From NCBI GenBank assembly GCA_019114445.1, contig DXFL01000006.1, positions 267,903 to 331,902 of the forward strand: a DNA stretch of 64,000 nucleotides. The letters run 5' to 3'. Within the stretch, counting starts at the first letter, position 1, and each line of letters opens with the position of its first letter. The notes below the pieces were generated by a model. That model was not told the origin of the DNA and made no database searches. It saw only the letters and a list, made by a program, of their open reading frames with translations. Of the stretch, positions 9,431-18,390 are shown in pieces. Made by a program: the position numbers and the translations under genes. This DNA comes from Candidatus Barnesiella excrementigallinarum (GTDB taxonomy: Bacteria > Bacteroidota > Bacteroidia > Bacteroidales > Barnesiellaceae).

Positions 9431-10198
9431 TCACCCTTCGCCAAACAACTGCAAAGCATTGGCCGTGGTAGCAGCCTCGACCTCGGCAACCGTCACGCCC
9501 AAAATATCGGCTATGCGCTGGGCCATACGGGGCAGATACGACGGCTCGTTGCGCTTGCCCCGATAAGGCACGGGAGCCAAATAGGGAGCATCGGTTTCGA
9601 GCAAAACGCGATCGATACCTACCTCGCGAACCATTTCTTCGAGATGGGCATTCTTAAACGTAACAATACCGTTTATCCCGAAATAGTAATCGCCCGTTTT
9701 TCGCAACGTACGCACCTCGTCGACCGTACCGGTAAAGCTGTGGAATACCCCCCGAAATGCCGGTACTCGCCCCGATTGCAACAAAGCAGCTATTTCGTCG
9801 AAGGCATCCCGACAATGAATAATCACGGGCAAATCCAATTCTACCGCCCACCCCGTTTGCACCACAAAAGCCTCTTCCTGTTCCCGGACATAAGTCTTGT
9901 CCCAATACAGGTCGAGACCTATCTCGCCCACCGCACAATACCCGCCGGCAAACAACAACTCTTTCGTCCGGTCGAGTTGTTCCCGATAGTCGGGCCCTAC
10001 CGAAGTAGGGTGCAGTCCCATAGCCATGCGGCAGTATCCGGGGAACAACCGGTCGGTAGCCTGCATGGCCTCCACCGTATCGAGGTCGACATTGGGCAAA
10101 ATCACCCGTTCAACGCCCGCCTCACGGGCACGACGGACCACCTCGGCACGGTCGTCGTCAAACTCTTCGAGATAAATGTGGGTATGGGTATCAATCAT
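9431..10198 (-). CDS. TatD family metal-dependent hydrolase (DNase)
   Basis: 255 residues from the ATG at 10198. The N-terminus MIDTHTHIY carries the metal-binding HxH; further metal ligands are in AVGEIGLDLYWDK (Glu), IIHCRDA (His), VFHSFTGT (His) and LLETDAPYLAP (Asp). This is the amidohydrolase-fold TatD group, metal-dependent 3'-5' deoxyribonucleases. A longer open frame adds 15 residues but starts inside the preceding gene; the chosen ATG overlaps the stop of that gene by 8 bases, which suggests translational coupling. Confidence 0.93.
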   Translation of the reverse strand: MIDTHTHIYLEEFDDDRAEVVRRAREAGVERVILPNVDLDTVEAMQATDRLFPGYCRMAMGLHPTSVGPDYREQLDRTKELLFAGGYCAVGEIGLDLYWDKTYVREQEEAFVVQTGWAVELDLPVIIHCRDAFDEIAALLQSGRVPAFRGVFHSFTGTVDEVRTLRKTGDYYFGINGIVTFKNAHLEEMVREVGIDRVLLETDAPYLAPVPYRGKRNEPSYLPRMAQRIADILGVTVAEVEAATTANALQLFGEG

Positions 10199-10895
10199 TT
10201 TCGGGTTTCTTTTCGCCGCTACGGTAGTAATAAATAATTCCATAGGCTTGACAGCGGCTTATCCGAATGTCGGGAGGAAGAGTAGCGTAATAAGCCTCCA
10301 CTTGATTCCACAAATCGAGAATGAGGCTATCGACTTCGCTACGCAAAGCATCCAATCCCGACTGGGCTCGGGTTGTATTCAACTTATAATTTTGCTGTTC
10401 CCCGTAGGCATCCTTAAAAATATCGTAATGGACTTTTACTTTGGCAATCGTAGGATTATAAATAGGAGCGCCACCATGCGAAAGGCGTTCACGCTCGCCA
10501 TCGATAAGGCGTTCGCCCCACACGATAATATGTTTCTCGCTTGTCAATTCGGGCACAGTGAAGTCATCGGGTTCAAGCCCGTAAAAGAGTTTATGCTCCT
10601 TGCGCACCTCGTTGCGAACGACCGCCAAATTAAGCACTTGAATGAAGTGCGAGATATAGAGCCGCGCCGTTTTCAAATGCGTTTGATACTGGCGGTTGGC
10701 CTCGGCTTGCGAAGTATAACAGAAACGGAATTGCTCCACCGCATTTTTAAACCGCCTCAGCAATACCCGCGCCTCGTTCAAAGTCTTATACGATGCCGCC
10801 TGCTCGTTCACCCCATACACGTGTTCCATCGACACCGCCTTTTCAAGGGCGGCAATACGGGCTGTATCGGTATTTGGCAAACGGCGGTAAGGCAT
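10191..10895 (-). CDS. Conserved Bacteroidales protein of unknown function, 234 aa
   Basis: A soluble, mostly helical protein with many Arg, Glu and Tyr; no signal peptide or membrane segment. It begins MPYRRLPNTDTARIAALEKA and ends in a segment with DLWNQVEAYYATLPPDIRISRCQAYGIIYYYRSGE. I remember similar proteins starting MPYRRLPNTD in other Bacteroides genomes, all uncharacterised. It lies 12 bases after the polyprenyl synthase gene and overlaps the TatD start, so the three probably form one transcript. Confidence 0.8.
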   Translation of the reverse strand: MPYRRLPNTDTARIAALEKAVSMEHVYGVNEQAASYKTLNEARVLLRRFKNAVEQFRFCYTSQAEANRQYQTHLKTARLYISHFIQVLNLAVVRNEVRKEHKLFYGLEPDDFTVPELTSEKHIIVWGERLIDGERERLSHGGAPIYNPTIAKVKVHYDIFKDAYGEQQNYKLNTTRAQSGLDALRSEVDSLILDLWNQVEAYYATLPPDIRISRCQAYGIIYYYRSGEKKPEND

Positions 10896-10907
10896 ATATA
10901 TTTACTT

Positions 10908-11882
10908 TTAATGATCTCGTTTGATGAGCGATGTAGCCAAATCGTACAACGGCTGTTTGGCGGTTTCGGGAAGAGCGATTTCACGTAAAGCCTCTATCGC
11001 CCGGCGGCTGTATGCGTCGACCTGTTGCAAACACAGTTCGCCAGCACCTACCCGATTGTACAAAGCAGTCACAGCGGCAATCTTCTCTGCCGGGTCGTAT
11101 CCGGTGGCCGACAGCCAGTGCGACAACTCCTCGGCATCGGCACCCTCGGCCCTGCGCTGTGCATTGATGAGCATATACGTCTTTTTATTGTTGAGAATAT
11201 CGCCACCTATCTTTTTCCCGAACCGAGCCGGGTCGCCATATACATCGAGCCAATCGTCCTGCAACTGGAAAGCCAATCCTAACGACTCGCCAAAACGATA
11301 GATACGGTCGGCATCTGCCGAATCGGCACCTCCGATAATGGCGCCTATCTTCAACGCCCCGCCCAACAATACGGCGGTTTTCAGACGTATCATTTCGATA
11401 TACTCCGCCTCGGTTACATCGTCGCGGGTCTCAAATTCCATGTCGTATTGCTGACCCTCGCAAATTTCGAGCGCAGTTTTCAAAAACCAATCGATCACCG
11501 CTCCCGTATGCGGAGCCGGCGTGCGGGCAATATAACGGAAAGCGATAATCTCCATGGCGTCGCCCGAAAGTATCGCCCTATTTTCGTCCCACACCTTGTG
11601 TACGGTAGGTTTTCCCCGGCGCACATCGGCCTTGTCCATCACATCGTCGTGCAACAGCGTAAAATTGTGGAACACCTCCAAGCCCACTGCGGCATGAAGA
11701 GCACTGCGGCAATCGCCGCCGAACATTTCGCAAGCCAACAGCGTCAACAACGGCCGTACCCGTTTGCCTCCCAGCGACAATTCATAACGCACCGGGGCAT
11801 ACAGCCCGTCGGGCGAAGCAGCATATTCTATATCTGCAAGAGCAGATTCTATCGTATCGAAATATTTTTGCAAACTTTCCAT
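10908..11882 (-). CDS. Polyprenyl diphosphate synthase
   Basis: 324-residue trans-isoprenyl diphosphate synthase, which lengthens allylic diphosphates with isopentenyl diphosphate. The first aspartate-rich motif is LLHDDVMDKADVRRGKPT (residues about 77-95) and the second is QLQDDWLDVYGD (about 211-222); the N-terminal GGKRVRPLL binds isopentenyl diphosphate. The chain length of the product (FPP, GGPP or longer for menaquinone) cannot be decided by eye. First gene of the block polyprenyl synthase, unknown protein, TatD. Confidence 0.93.
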   Translation of the reverse strand: MESLQKYFDTIESALADIEYAASPDGLYAPVRYELSLGGKRVRPLLTLLACEMFGGDCRSALHAAVGLEVFHNFTLLHDDVMDKADVRRGKPTVHKVWDENRAILSGDAMEIIAFRYIARTPAPHTGAVIDWFLKTALEICEGQQYDMEFETRDDVTEAEYIEMIRLKTAVLLGGALKIGAIIGGADSADADRIYRFGESLGLAFQLQDDWLDVYGDPARFGKKIGGDILNNKKTYMLINAQRRAEGADAEELSHWLSATGYDPAEKIAAVTALYNRVGAGELCLQQVDAYSRRAIEALREIALPETAKQPLYDLATSLIKRDH

Positions 11883-11928
11883 AAAATAAAATTGATACCT
11901 ACTTTATGCATTTACACAGTTCAGAGGT

Positions 11929-11936
11929 CAAATTTA
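11929..11936 (-). promoter_or_regulatory. Promoter -7 element of the polyprenyl synthase block
   Basis: Minus-strand TAAATTTG, predicted start near 11922, leader about 40 bases. Confidence 0.5.
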
Positions 11937-12097
11937 ATCATTTTATCGAGCCAAACCAAATTGTGTCTAAATAAGTTGCATATAAACCCCTCACATTATA
12001 TACTTTATTCCCCTTTTTCTCGTTATTAAAACATCGGCAGTCATTTGGCTGCCACGCAAAATTAGCATATCCCGTTCGGTCAACCGGGAATTTTGGT

Positions 12098-12105
12098 TAT
12101 CTTTG
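12098..12105 (+). promoter_or_regulatory. Promoter -7 element of porQ-cmk-ispH
   Basis: TATCTTTG, a perfect TAnnTTTG match, with expected start near 12112 and a leader of only about 11 bases before the porQ ATG. Confidence 0.65.
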
Positions 12106-12122
12106 GACCCCGAAATTAAACT

Positions 12123-13151
12123 ATGACGTACCCGATTCGATACATATCATTGTTGTTGGCTCTCACCGTTTGTTTGGCGGGGCGAGGACAAGAAGGTACC
12201 AGTTCGTTCGACTTTCTCAACATTCCCACCTCCACCCATGCCTATGCTTTGGGAGGCACCAATATATCGGTTATCGACGAGGACATCAATCTCATCAACC
12301 AAAACCCTGCCCTCATGGGGCCCGAATCGGATTTGCAACTAGGATTGAACTACATGAAATATGTAGGCGGCATTAATTTGGCCGGGGTTACTTTCGGCAA
12401 AGCTGCCGGCGAACGGGGCGCTTGGGCGGTAGGTATGCAATACTATGGTTACGGCAAAATGAAAAGTGCCGACGAAACCGGTGTCATCACCGGCGAATTT
12501 TCGCCCAAAGACATCGTATTCAACGGCATCTACTCACACGATATTACCACCACCCTGCGGGGTGGAATCAACGCCAAAGTCGTCTACTCCTCCTACGAGC
12601 AATATACCTCTTGGGCTCTCGCCGTCGACCTCGGCCTCAACTACTACAATGCCGAGAACGACCTTTCGCTCTCGCTGGTAGCCCACAACTTGGGAGGACA
12701 GATCAAACGCTTCAACGACACATTCGAGCGTATGCCTTTCGACTTACAGGTGGGCTACACCCAAAGCCTCGAACACGCCCCCATACGTGTATCGATTACC
12801 GCCCGGAATCTCACCCGGTGGAATCTGCCTTATCCCACCGTCGAAAACAACTCCTTCTCCGGGAGCAGCGACATTATCGAAAAGAACGACTTTGTCAACA
12901 ACCTCTTCCGCCACCTCATCTTCGGTGTGGAATTTCTACCCACCGACCGCATTTACTTCGGGTTGGGCTATAACTACAAAACCCGTACCGACATGAAAAC
13001 CGCCAGCCGCAATTTTCTTTCGGGATTCAGCATCGGCGGCGGTATTAAAGTACGAATGTTCGGCATAGGCGTAGCCCTTGCCCAACAACACACGGGAGCT
13101 ACCACCCTCATGGTAAACCTCTCGACAAACCTTTTTGAATTCAAAAAATAA
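12123..13151 (+). CDS. porQ: Type IX secretion system protein PorQ
   Basis: 342 residues with a signal peptide ending near GRGQ (residue 22) and the PorQ-type start GTSSFDFLNIPTSTHAYALGG, followed by the NPALMGPE turn and glycine/aromatic beta-strands of a PorV/PorQ-like outer-membrane barrel. PorQ belongs to the PorQ-PorU-PorV-PorZ attachment complex that handles type IX secreted proteins at the cell surface. It is followed 6 bases later by cmk, an arrangement (porQ-cmk-ispH) I recall from other Bacteroidota. Confidence 0.88.
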   Translation: MTYPIRYISLLLALTVCLAGRGQEGTSSFDFLNIPTSTHAYALGGTNISVIDEDINLINQNPALMGPESDLQLGLNYMKYVGGINLAGVTFGKAAGERGAWAVGMQYYGYGKMKSADETGVITGEFSPKDIVFNGIYSHDITTTLRGGINAKVVYSSYEQYTSWALAVDLGLNYYNAENDLSLSLVAHNLGGQIKRFNDTFERMPFDLQVGYTQSLEHAPIRVSITARNLTRWNLPYPTVENNSFSGSSDIIEKNDFVNNLFRHLIFGVEFLPTDRIYFGLGYNYKTRTDMKTASRNFLSGFSIGGGIKVRMFGIGVALAQQHTGATTLMVNLSTNLFEFKK

Positions 13152-13157
13152 ACCCCA

Positions 13158-13859
13158 ATGGATACACCTCGAATTATCATCGCCATCGACGGATTTTCGT
13201 CTTGCGGGAAAAGCACCATGGCCAAATCGCTTGCCCGCCGCATAGGCTATATCTATATCGACAGCGGTGCCATGTACCGTGCCGTTACCCTCTATTGCCT
13301 CGACCACAACCTTATCGAGGGCGATACTGTCGACACCGACGCATTGCAATCGCACATGGACGACATACACATCGACTTCCGCCCCGACCCTGTATCGGGC
13401 AAAACGCACACGTTCCTCAACGGAATCGATGTCGAACAGGAGATTCGTTCCATGCGGGTATCGGACAAGGTAAGCCCCGTAAGCGCCATACCCTTCGTGC
13501 GCACGGCTATGGTAGCCGCACAGCAGAAAATGGGAGAACAGAAAGGTATCGTCATGGACGGTCGCGACATAGGCACCACCGTATTCCCCCATGCCGAACT
13601 GAAAATATTCGTTACCGCCTCGGCCGAAACCCGGGCACAACGCCGTGTCGACGAACTACGAGCCAAAGGTGTAGCGGTCGACTTCGACGAAGTAGTCGAC
13701 AACATCAACAAACGGGATCACATAGACCAAACCCGACAGGAGAGCCCTCTGCGGAAAGCCGACGACGCTATCCTCCTCGACAACTCCTACATGACTATCG
13801 AGGAGCAAGACGCTTGGCTCATAGCCCGTTACGAAGAGACTATCGACAAACTGAGATAA
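13158..13859 (+). CDS. cmk: (d)CMP kinase
   Basis: 233-residue cytidylate kinase, phosphorylating CMP and dCMP with ATP. The P-loop is [12 protein letters not shown] (residues 12-23); [14 protein letters not shown] and the [16 protein letters not shown] segment bind the nucleotide monophosphate, and [10 protein letters not shown] forms the lid. Typical length. Second gene in the porQ transcript, 22 bases before ispH. Confidence 0.97.
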   Translation: MDTPRIIIAIDGFSSCGKSTMAKSLARRIGYIYIDSGAMYRAVTLYCLDHNLIEGDTVDTDALQSHMDDIHIDFRPDPVSGKTHTFLNGIDVEQEIRSMRVSDKVSPVSAIPFVRTAMVAAQQKMGEQKGIVMDGRDIGTTVFPHAELKIFVTASAETRAQRRVDELRAKGVAVDFDEVVDNINKRDHIDQTRQESPLRKADDAILLDNSYMTIEEQDAWLIARYEETIDKLR

Positions 13860-13881
13860 AAAATACAAAAAGGACACGAAA

Positions 13882-14775
13882 ATGGCACGCATAGAGATAG
13901 ACGAACATTCGGGTTTCTGTTTCGGAGTAGTCACAGCCATACGCAAAGCCGAGGAAGAGCTCGACCGAAGCGGTAAACTTTACTGCCTCGGCGACATCGT
14001 TCACAACAGCAACGAGGTAGAACGGCTCAAAGCCAAAGGTCTCATCACCATCGACCACGAGCAACTCAAACAACTGCACGACGTGAAAGTCCTGCTTCGT
14101 GCCCACGGCGAACCGCCCGAAACTTACCGCATTGCGGCCGAAAACCATATCGAAATTATCGACGCCACTTGTCCCGTGGTGCTGCAACTGCAACGCAAAA
14201 TCAAAACCGCCTACGACTCCAATCCGCCCGAAGAGGCGCAAATCGTTATCTATGGAAAAACCGGCCACGCCGAAGTGAACGGGCTGGTAGGACAAACCCG
14301 GGGGCAAGCCGTCGTCATCGAAAACAGCCAAGACCTCGGCAAAATAGACTTGCACAAAAAACTGCTTCTTTACTCGCAAACGACCAAGTCGGTCGAAGGA
14401 TTCCGCCATATAGTCGACGAAATCAAACAACTGAAACCCGACGGCCGCTTCGAATCGTTCGACACCATCTGTCGGCAGGTTGCCAACCGCATACCCAACA
14501 TCAGGGAGTTTGCCCGACGGCACGCCCTCGTGCTATTCGTCTGTGGCAAAAAGAGTTCCAACGGTCGCGTACTGTTTGGCGAATGCCTGCAAGTGAATCC
14601 CCAATCGCACCTCGTCTCCGATGTTACCGAAATCGACCCCGCTTGGCTCGAAGGGAAAGAGAGTATAGGTATTTGCGGTGCCACCTCCACACCCCGCTGG
14701 CTGATGACCGAAGTGCAGGAATATATTGCCCGCCTGCTCGACAAAAAACAATCCCCAAACCATAACGAGGAATAA
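13882..14775 (+). CDS. ispH: 4-hydroxy-3-methylbut-2-enyl diphosphate reductase
   Basis: 297-residue IspH (LytB), the last enzyme of the methylerythritol phosphate pathway. Cysteine ligands of the iron-sulfur cluster are seen in HSGFCFGV (Cys12), DATCPVV (about Cys96) and FDTICRQV (about Cys196). The HGEPPET loop and the C-terminal GATSTPRWLMTEV are typical. It supplies the isoprenoid precursors used by the polyprenyl synthase located just upstream on the other strand. Confidence 0.97.
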   Translation: MARIEIDEHSGFCFGVVTAIRKAEEELDRSGKLYCLGDIVHNSNEVERLKAKGLITIDHEQLKQLHDVKVLLRAHGEPPETYRIAAENHIEIIDATCPVVLQLQRKIKTAYDSNPPEEAQIVIYGKTGHAEVNGLVGQTRGQAVVIENSQDLGKIDLHKKLLLYSQTTKSVEGFRHIVDEIKQLKPDGRFESFDTICRQVANRIPNIREFARRHALVLFVCGKKSSNGRVLFGECLQVNPQSHLVSDVTEIDPAWLEGKESIGICGATSTPRWLMTEVQEYIARLLDKKQSPNHNEE

Positions 14776-14897
14776 AAAACCCCAACCGGACCTATCCTAA
14801 AAAGGAATGGGGAATTCCAAAAAATCGCCATATTACAAAAACATTAATTCACAAATAATCGTTAATTACCCCGTATAGGTTATTCGATTTTTATCTT

Positions 14898-14905
14898 TAT
14901 CTTTG
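14898..14905 (+). promoter_or_regulatory. Promoter -7 element of pfkA
   Basis: TATCTTTG with an expected start near 14912, giving a very short leader of about 17 bases. No clear -33 box. Confidence 0.6.
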
Positions 14906-14928
14906 CCACCAACTAAATAACATAGGTT

Positions 14929-15909
14929 ATGTCGCAAATTAAATGTATAGGTATTTTGACTTCCGGTGGCGATGCTCCCGGAATGAATGCAGCCATTCGT
15001 GCGGTAACACGTGCCGCTATCTACAACGGCTTCGAGGTAAAAGGCATTTATCGGGGATATAAAGGCCTCATTACAGGCGAAATAGCTCCTTTCAAGACTC
15101 AAAATGTAAGTAACATCATACAGCAGGGCGGCACCATTTTGAAAACAGCCCGTTGTCAGGAGTTCAAAACTCCCGAAGGCCGGAAGACCGCCTACGACAC
15201 ACTTGTCAAAGAGGGTATCGACGCCCTTGTGGTAATCGGGGGTGACGGAACACTCACCGGAGCCCGCATATTCGCTTCGGAATTTAATTTCCCCATCGTA
15301 GGATTACCCGGTACGATAGACAACGACCTCTTCGGTACCGACACCACAATCGGGTACGACACCGCCCTAAACACCATCATGGAAGCTGTCGATAAGATCC
15401 GCGACACCGCCACCTCGCACGAGCGGCTCTTCTTTATCGAAGTCATGGGTCGCGACGCCGGATTCCTCGCCCTCAACGGAGCAATTGCCACCGGAGCCGA
15501 AGCCGCTATCATTCCCGAAATATCGACCGAAGTGGACCAACTCGAAGAACTCATCAAAAACGGATTCCGCAAATCGAAAAACAGTAGTATCGTACTCGTA
15601 GCCGAAAGTCCTACGACGGGCGGCGCCATGCACTTGGCCGAGCGCGTACAAAAAGAATATCCACAATACGATGTACGGGTAACTATCTTGGGCCATATCC
15701 AACGAGGAGGCTCCCCCACGGCCCACGACCGTATTTTGGCCAGCCGTATGGGATCGGCAGCCATCGACGCTCTGCTCGAAGACCAACGCAACGTAATGAT
15801 TGGTATCCGCAACAACGAAATCGAATATGTTCCCTTCAACAAGGCTATCAAAAACGACAAGCCTATTGATCGCGAACTGCTCAATACGTTGAGAAGACTT
15901 TCCATTTGA
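14929..15909 (+). CDS. pfkA: ATP-dependent 6-phosphofructokinase
   Basis: 326-residue bacterial PfkA. Motifs: [17 protein letters not shown] at the N-terminus, the ATP/Mg site [12 protein letters not shown] (about residues 100-111), the catalytic [19 protein letters not shown], the [11 protein letters not shown] segment and [15 protein letters not shown]. The GGDGT sequence, with glycine after GGD, is that of the ATP-using rather than the pyrophosphate-using enzymes. Own promoter and strong terminator make it monocistronic. Confidence 0.97.
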   Translation: MSQIKCIGILTSGGDAPGMNAAIRAVTRAAIYNGFEVKGIYRGYKGLITGEIAPFKTQNVSNIIQQGGTILKTARCQEFKTPEGRKTAYDTLVKEGIDALVVIGGDGTLTGARIFASEFNFPIVGLPGTIDNDLFGTDTTIGYDTALNTIMEAVDKIRDTATSHERLFFIEVMGRDAGFLALNGAIATGAEAAIIPEISTEVDQLEELIKNGFRKSKNSSIVLVAESPTTGGAMHLAERVQKEYPQYDVRVTILGHIQRGGSPTAHDRILASRMGSAAIDALLEDQRNVMIGIRNNEIEYVPFNKAIKNDKPIDRELLNTLRRLSI

Positions 15910-15933
15910 AAAGCAAAAATCGCCTCTTATACC

Positions 15934-15964
15934 GAAGCTGCCCGTATCGGGCAGCTTCTTTTTT
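15934..15964 (+). terminator. Intrinsic terminator of pfkA
   Basis: Perfect 11-base stem, GAAGCTGCCCG at 15934-15944 with CGGGCAGCTTC at 15948-15958, a 3-base loop, then six T. Confidence 0.92.
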
Positions 15965-16081
15965 GTCTTTACCACAACCCTTTAACCCCTCCAAAAGAAG
16001 GCAATAGCTGCACCAAACAAAACCCTCGTTTCTTTCTTATATCGAGAAAATAAATTGCCATTGGGCAAAATGCAAATAAAA

Positions 16082-16113
16082 TTTGCTTTTACAATCGACT
16101 TACGTTATCTTTG
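16082..16113 (+). promoter_or_regulatory. Promoter (-33 and -7) of the RelA/SpoT gene
   Basis: TTTG at 16082-16085 and TATCTTTG at 16106-16113 are 20 bases apart, the spacing of the Bacteroidota consensus. Start near 16120. Confidence 0.75.
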
Positions 16114-16134
16114 TGAGAATTAGATTTCATAATT

Positions 16135-18378
16135 ATGGAACCGTCCGACCTAACATACGACAACGAAGAGCAACTTATCGAAGATAAATTTCAAGAACTG
16201 CTCAACGGCTACCTCAACTCTAACCACCGGAAAAAAGTAGAGATTATCGAGCGCGCCTTTAAATTTGCCAAAGAAGCCCATAAAGGAATAAGACGACGTT
16301 CGGGTGAGCCCTACATACTCCACCCGATTGCCGTAGCCCGTATCGTAAGCTACGAAATAGGACTTGGCTCCACGTCGATATGTGCAGCGCTCCTCCACGA
16401 TGTAGTAGAAGACACCGAATATACCGTCGAAGATATCGAAAACCACTTTGGGAAAAAAATTGCCTCGATTGTCGATGGATTAACCAAAATATCGGGAGGT
16501 ATCTTCGGTGACCAAGCCTCGGCACAAGCCGAGAATTTCCGCAGGCTGTTGCTCACCATGTCCGAGGACATTCGGGTAATCCTCATCAAAATGGCCGACC
16601 GCCTGCACAATATGCGCACCCTCGGCTCCATGCTTCCCAGCAAACAATACAAAATTGCCGGCGAAACGCTCTACATCTACGCACCGTTGGCTCATCGGTT
16701 AGGCCTCTTTGCCATCAAAACCGAATTGGAAGACCTCGCTTTCAAATACGAACACCCCGAAGCCTACAACCAAATCAAACAAAAAATAGCCGAGACCGAA
16801 GAGTCGCGCCAACAAATCTACAACAACTTCTCCAAACCCATCGTCGCCAAACTCAAAGAGTTGGGCCTCGAATTCGAAATGAAAGCCCGGGTAAAATCGA
16901 TCTATTCGATTTGGAACAAAATGGAGTCGAAACATATTCCATTCGAGGAGGTATACGACCTGTATGCGGTACGTATTATCTTCAAATGCCCAAACGAAGC
17001 CGACGAGAAGAAGGAATGTTGGAACATCTACTCGGTCATCACCGACATTTACAAACTTCACCCCGAACGTACCCGCGACTGGGTGAGCCGACCCAAAGCC
17101 AACGGATACAAAGCCTTGCACCTCACCGTAATGGGTCCCGACGGAAACTGGATTGAAGTTCAGATTCGAAGCGAAAAGATGGACGAAATCGCCGAACGCG
17201 GATTTGCCGCCCACTGGAAATACAAAGTAGGAAACTCCGACGAAGAATCGGAACTCGACATTTGGCTGAAAACCATCAAAGACATACTCGAACATCCCGA
17301 GCCCAACGCCATCGACTTCCTCGATACGATCAAGCTCAACCTGTTCAGCACCGAGATTTTTGTCTTCACCCCCAAAGGCGAGCTCATCACCCTTCCCAAA
17401 GATGCCACGGCCCTCGACTTAGCCTTCACGCTCCACTCCGACCTCGGCTTCCACTGTATCGCAGCCAAAGTAAACCACCGGTTGGTTCCGCTAAGTCAGA
17501 AACTCCAAAGCGGTGATCAGGTAGAAATTCTTACCTCCAAATCGCAAACCCCCAAAGAGGAATGGCTCAACTTTATCACGACAGCCAAAGCGCGAAGCCG
17601 GTTATTGGCAGCGTTGCGGAAAGACCGTCGGAAAATTATTGCCAAAGGCGAGAAACGGATAAAAGAATTTCTGGACAACAACCACTTAGAATACAACAAC
17701 GAACTTATCACCAAAGTCATAAACAATTTAGGATTGCAAAACCGCGACGACCTCTTCTACAAAATTGGTAACGAAGAGATTACGCCCAACGAAAACATCA
17801 AAAAAATTATCAAGAACAAGAGCGTAAATCCTTTTTTGCGATACCTAAAACTCTCGTTCGGAAACAACAACAGCAAAAACGAACCGCCCAAAACTACACC
17901 GATACCACAGCCTACGATAGACCGTAAACAAACTTATATTCTGCGCGACGAAAACGGTGTAAAAAACTACAAAGTAGCCGACTGCTGCTGCCCCATACCC
18001 GGCGACGATGTATTGGGTTATGTCGAGGACGACGAAACCGTAGTGGTTCACAAACGCGAATGCCCGGTGGCCATGCGATTGAAATCGAGTTTCGGTCCAC
18101 GGTTGGTCTCTACACAATGGGAAGCCAGCAAATCGCTCTCATTCCCGGCAAAGATAGAGATCGAAGGTATCGACCGCATGGGAATCCTCAACGAAATAAC
18201 CCGGGTGATCTCCAACGAACTCGTCATCGACATGAGAGGCCTCTCCATACAAGCCAACGAAGGTGTTTTTTTAGGAACGGTCAACATCATGGTTCACGAC
18301 ACGCGCGTGGTCGAATCGCTATGTAATAAATTGCGTAAAATCAAAGGTGTACAAAAAGCTGCCCGCTGTAAAGAATAA
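16135..18378 (+). CDS. Bifunctional RelA/SpoT-type (p)ppGpp synthetase/hydrolase
   Basis: 747 residues with the full long-RSH layout. The N-terminal hydrolase keeps the HD site in CAALLHDVVEDTEY and DRLHNMRTL; the synthetase domain has ARVKSIYSIWNKM and the RPKANGYKALHL loop; then a TGS domain (FVFTPKGELITLPKDATALD, about residues 405-465), a helical part with a Cys-rich patch (DCCCPIPGDDV) and a C-terminal ACT domain (about 670-745). Both active sites look intact, so it can probably make and degrade the alarmone. It may be cotranscribed with the HD-domain gene 12 bases downstream. Confidence 0.95.
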   Translation: MEPSDLTYDNEEQLIEDKFQELLNGYLNSNHRKKVEIIERAFKFAKEAHKGIRRRSGEPYILHPIAVARIVSYEIGLGSTSICAALLHDVVEDTEYTVEDIENHFGKKIASIVDGLTKISGGIFGDQASAQAENFRRLLLTMSEDIRVILIKMADRLHNMRTLGSMLPSKQYKIAGETLYIYAPLAHRLGLFAIKTELEDLAFKYEHPEAYNQIKQKIAETEESRQQIYNNFSKPIVAKLKELGLEFEMKARVKSIYSIWNKMESKHIPFEEVYDLYAVRIIFKCPNEADEKKECWNIYSVITDIYKLHPERTRDWVSRPKANGYKALHLTVMGPDGNWIEVQIRSEKMDEIAERGFAAHWKYKVGNSDEESELDIWLKTIKDILEHPEPNAIDFLDTIKLNLFSTEIFVFTPKGELITLPKDATALDLAFTLHSDLGFHCIAAKVNHRLVPLSQKLQSGDQVEILTSKSQTPKEEWLNFITTAKARSRLLAALRKDRRKIIAKGEKRIKEFLDNNHLEYNNELITKVINNLGLQNRDDLFYKIGNEEITPNENIKKIIKNKSVNPFLRYLKLSFGNNNSKNEPPKTTPIPQPTIDRKQTYILRDENGVKNYKVADCCCPIPGDDVLGYVEDDETVVVHKRECPVAMRLKSSFGPRLVSTQWEASKSLSFPAKIEIEGIDRMGILNEITRVISNELVIDMRGLSIQANEGVFLGTVNIMVHDTRVVESLCNKLRKIKGVQKAARCKE

Positions 18379-18390
18379 CCCCGTTAAATC

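Noticed and set aside
10176..10988. A 270-codon plus-strand frame across three minus-strand genes
   Set aside because: It spans gene boundaries of a well supported minus-strand operon and has no recognisable domain.
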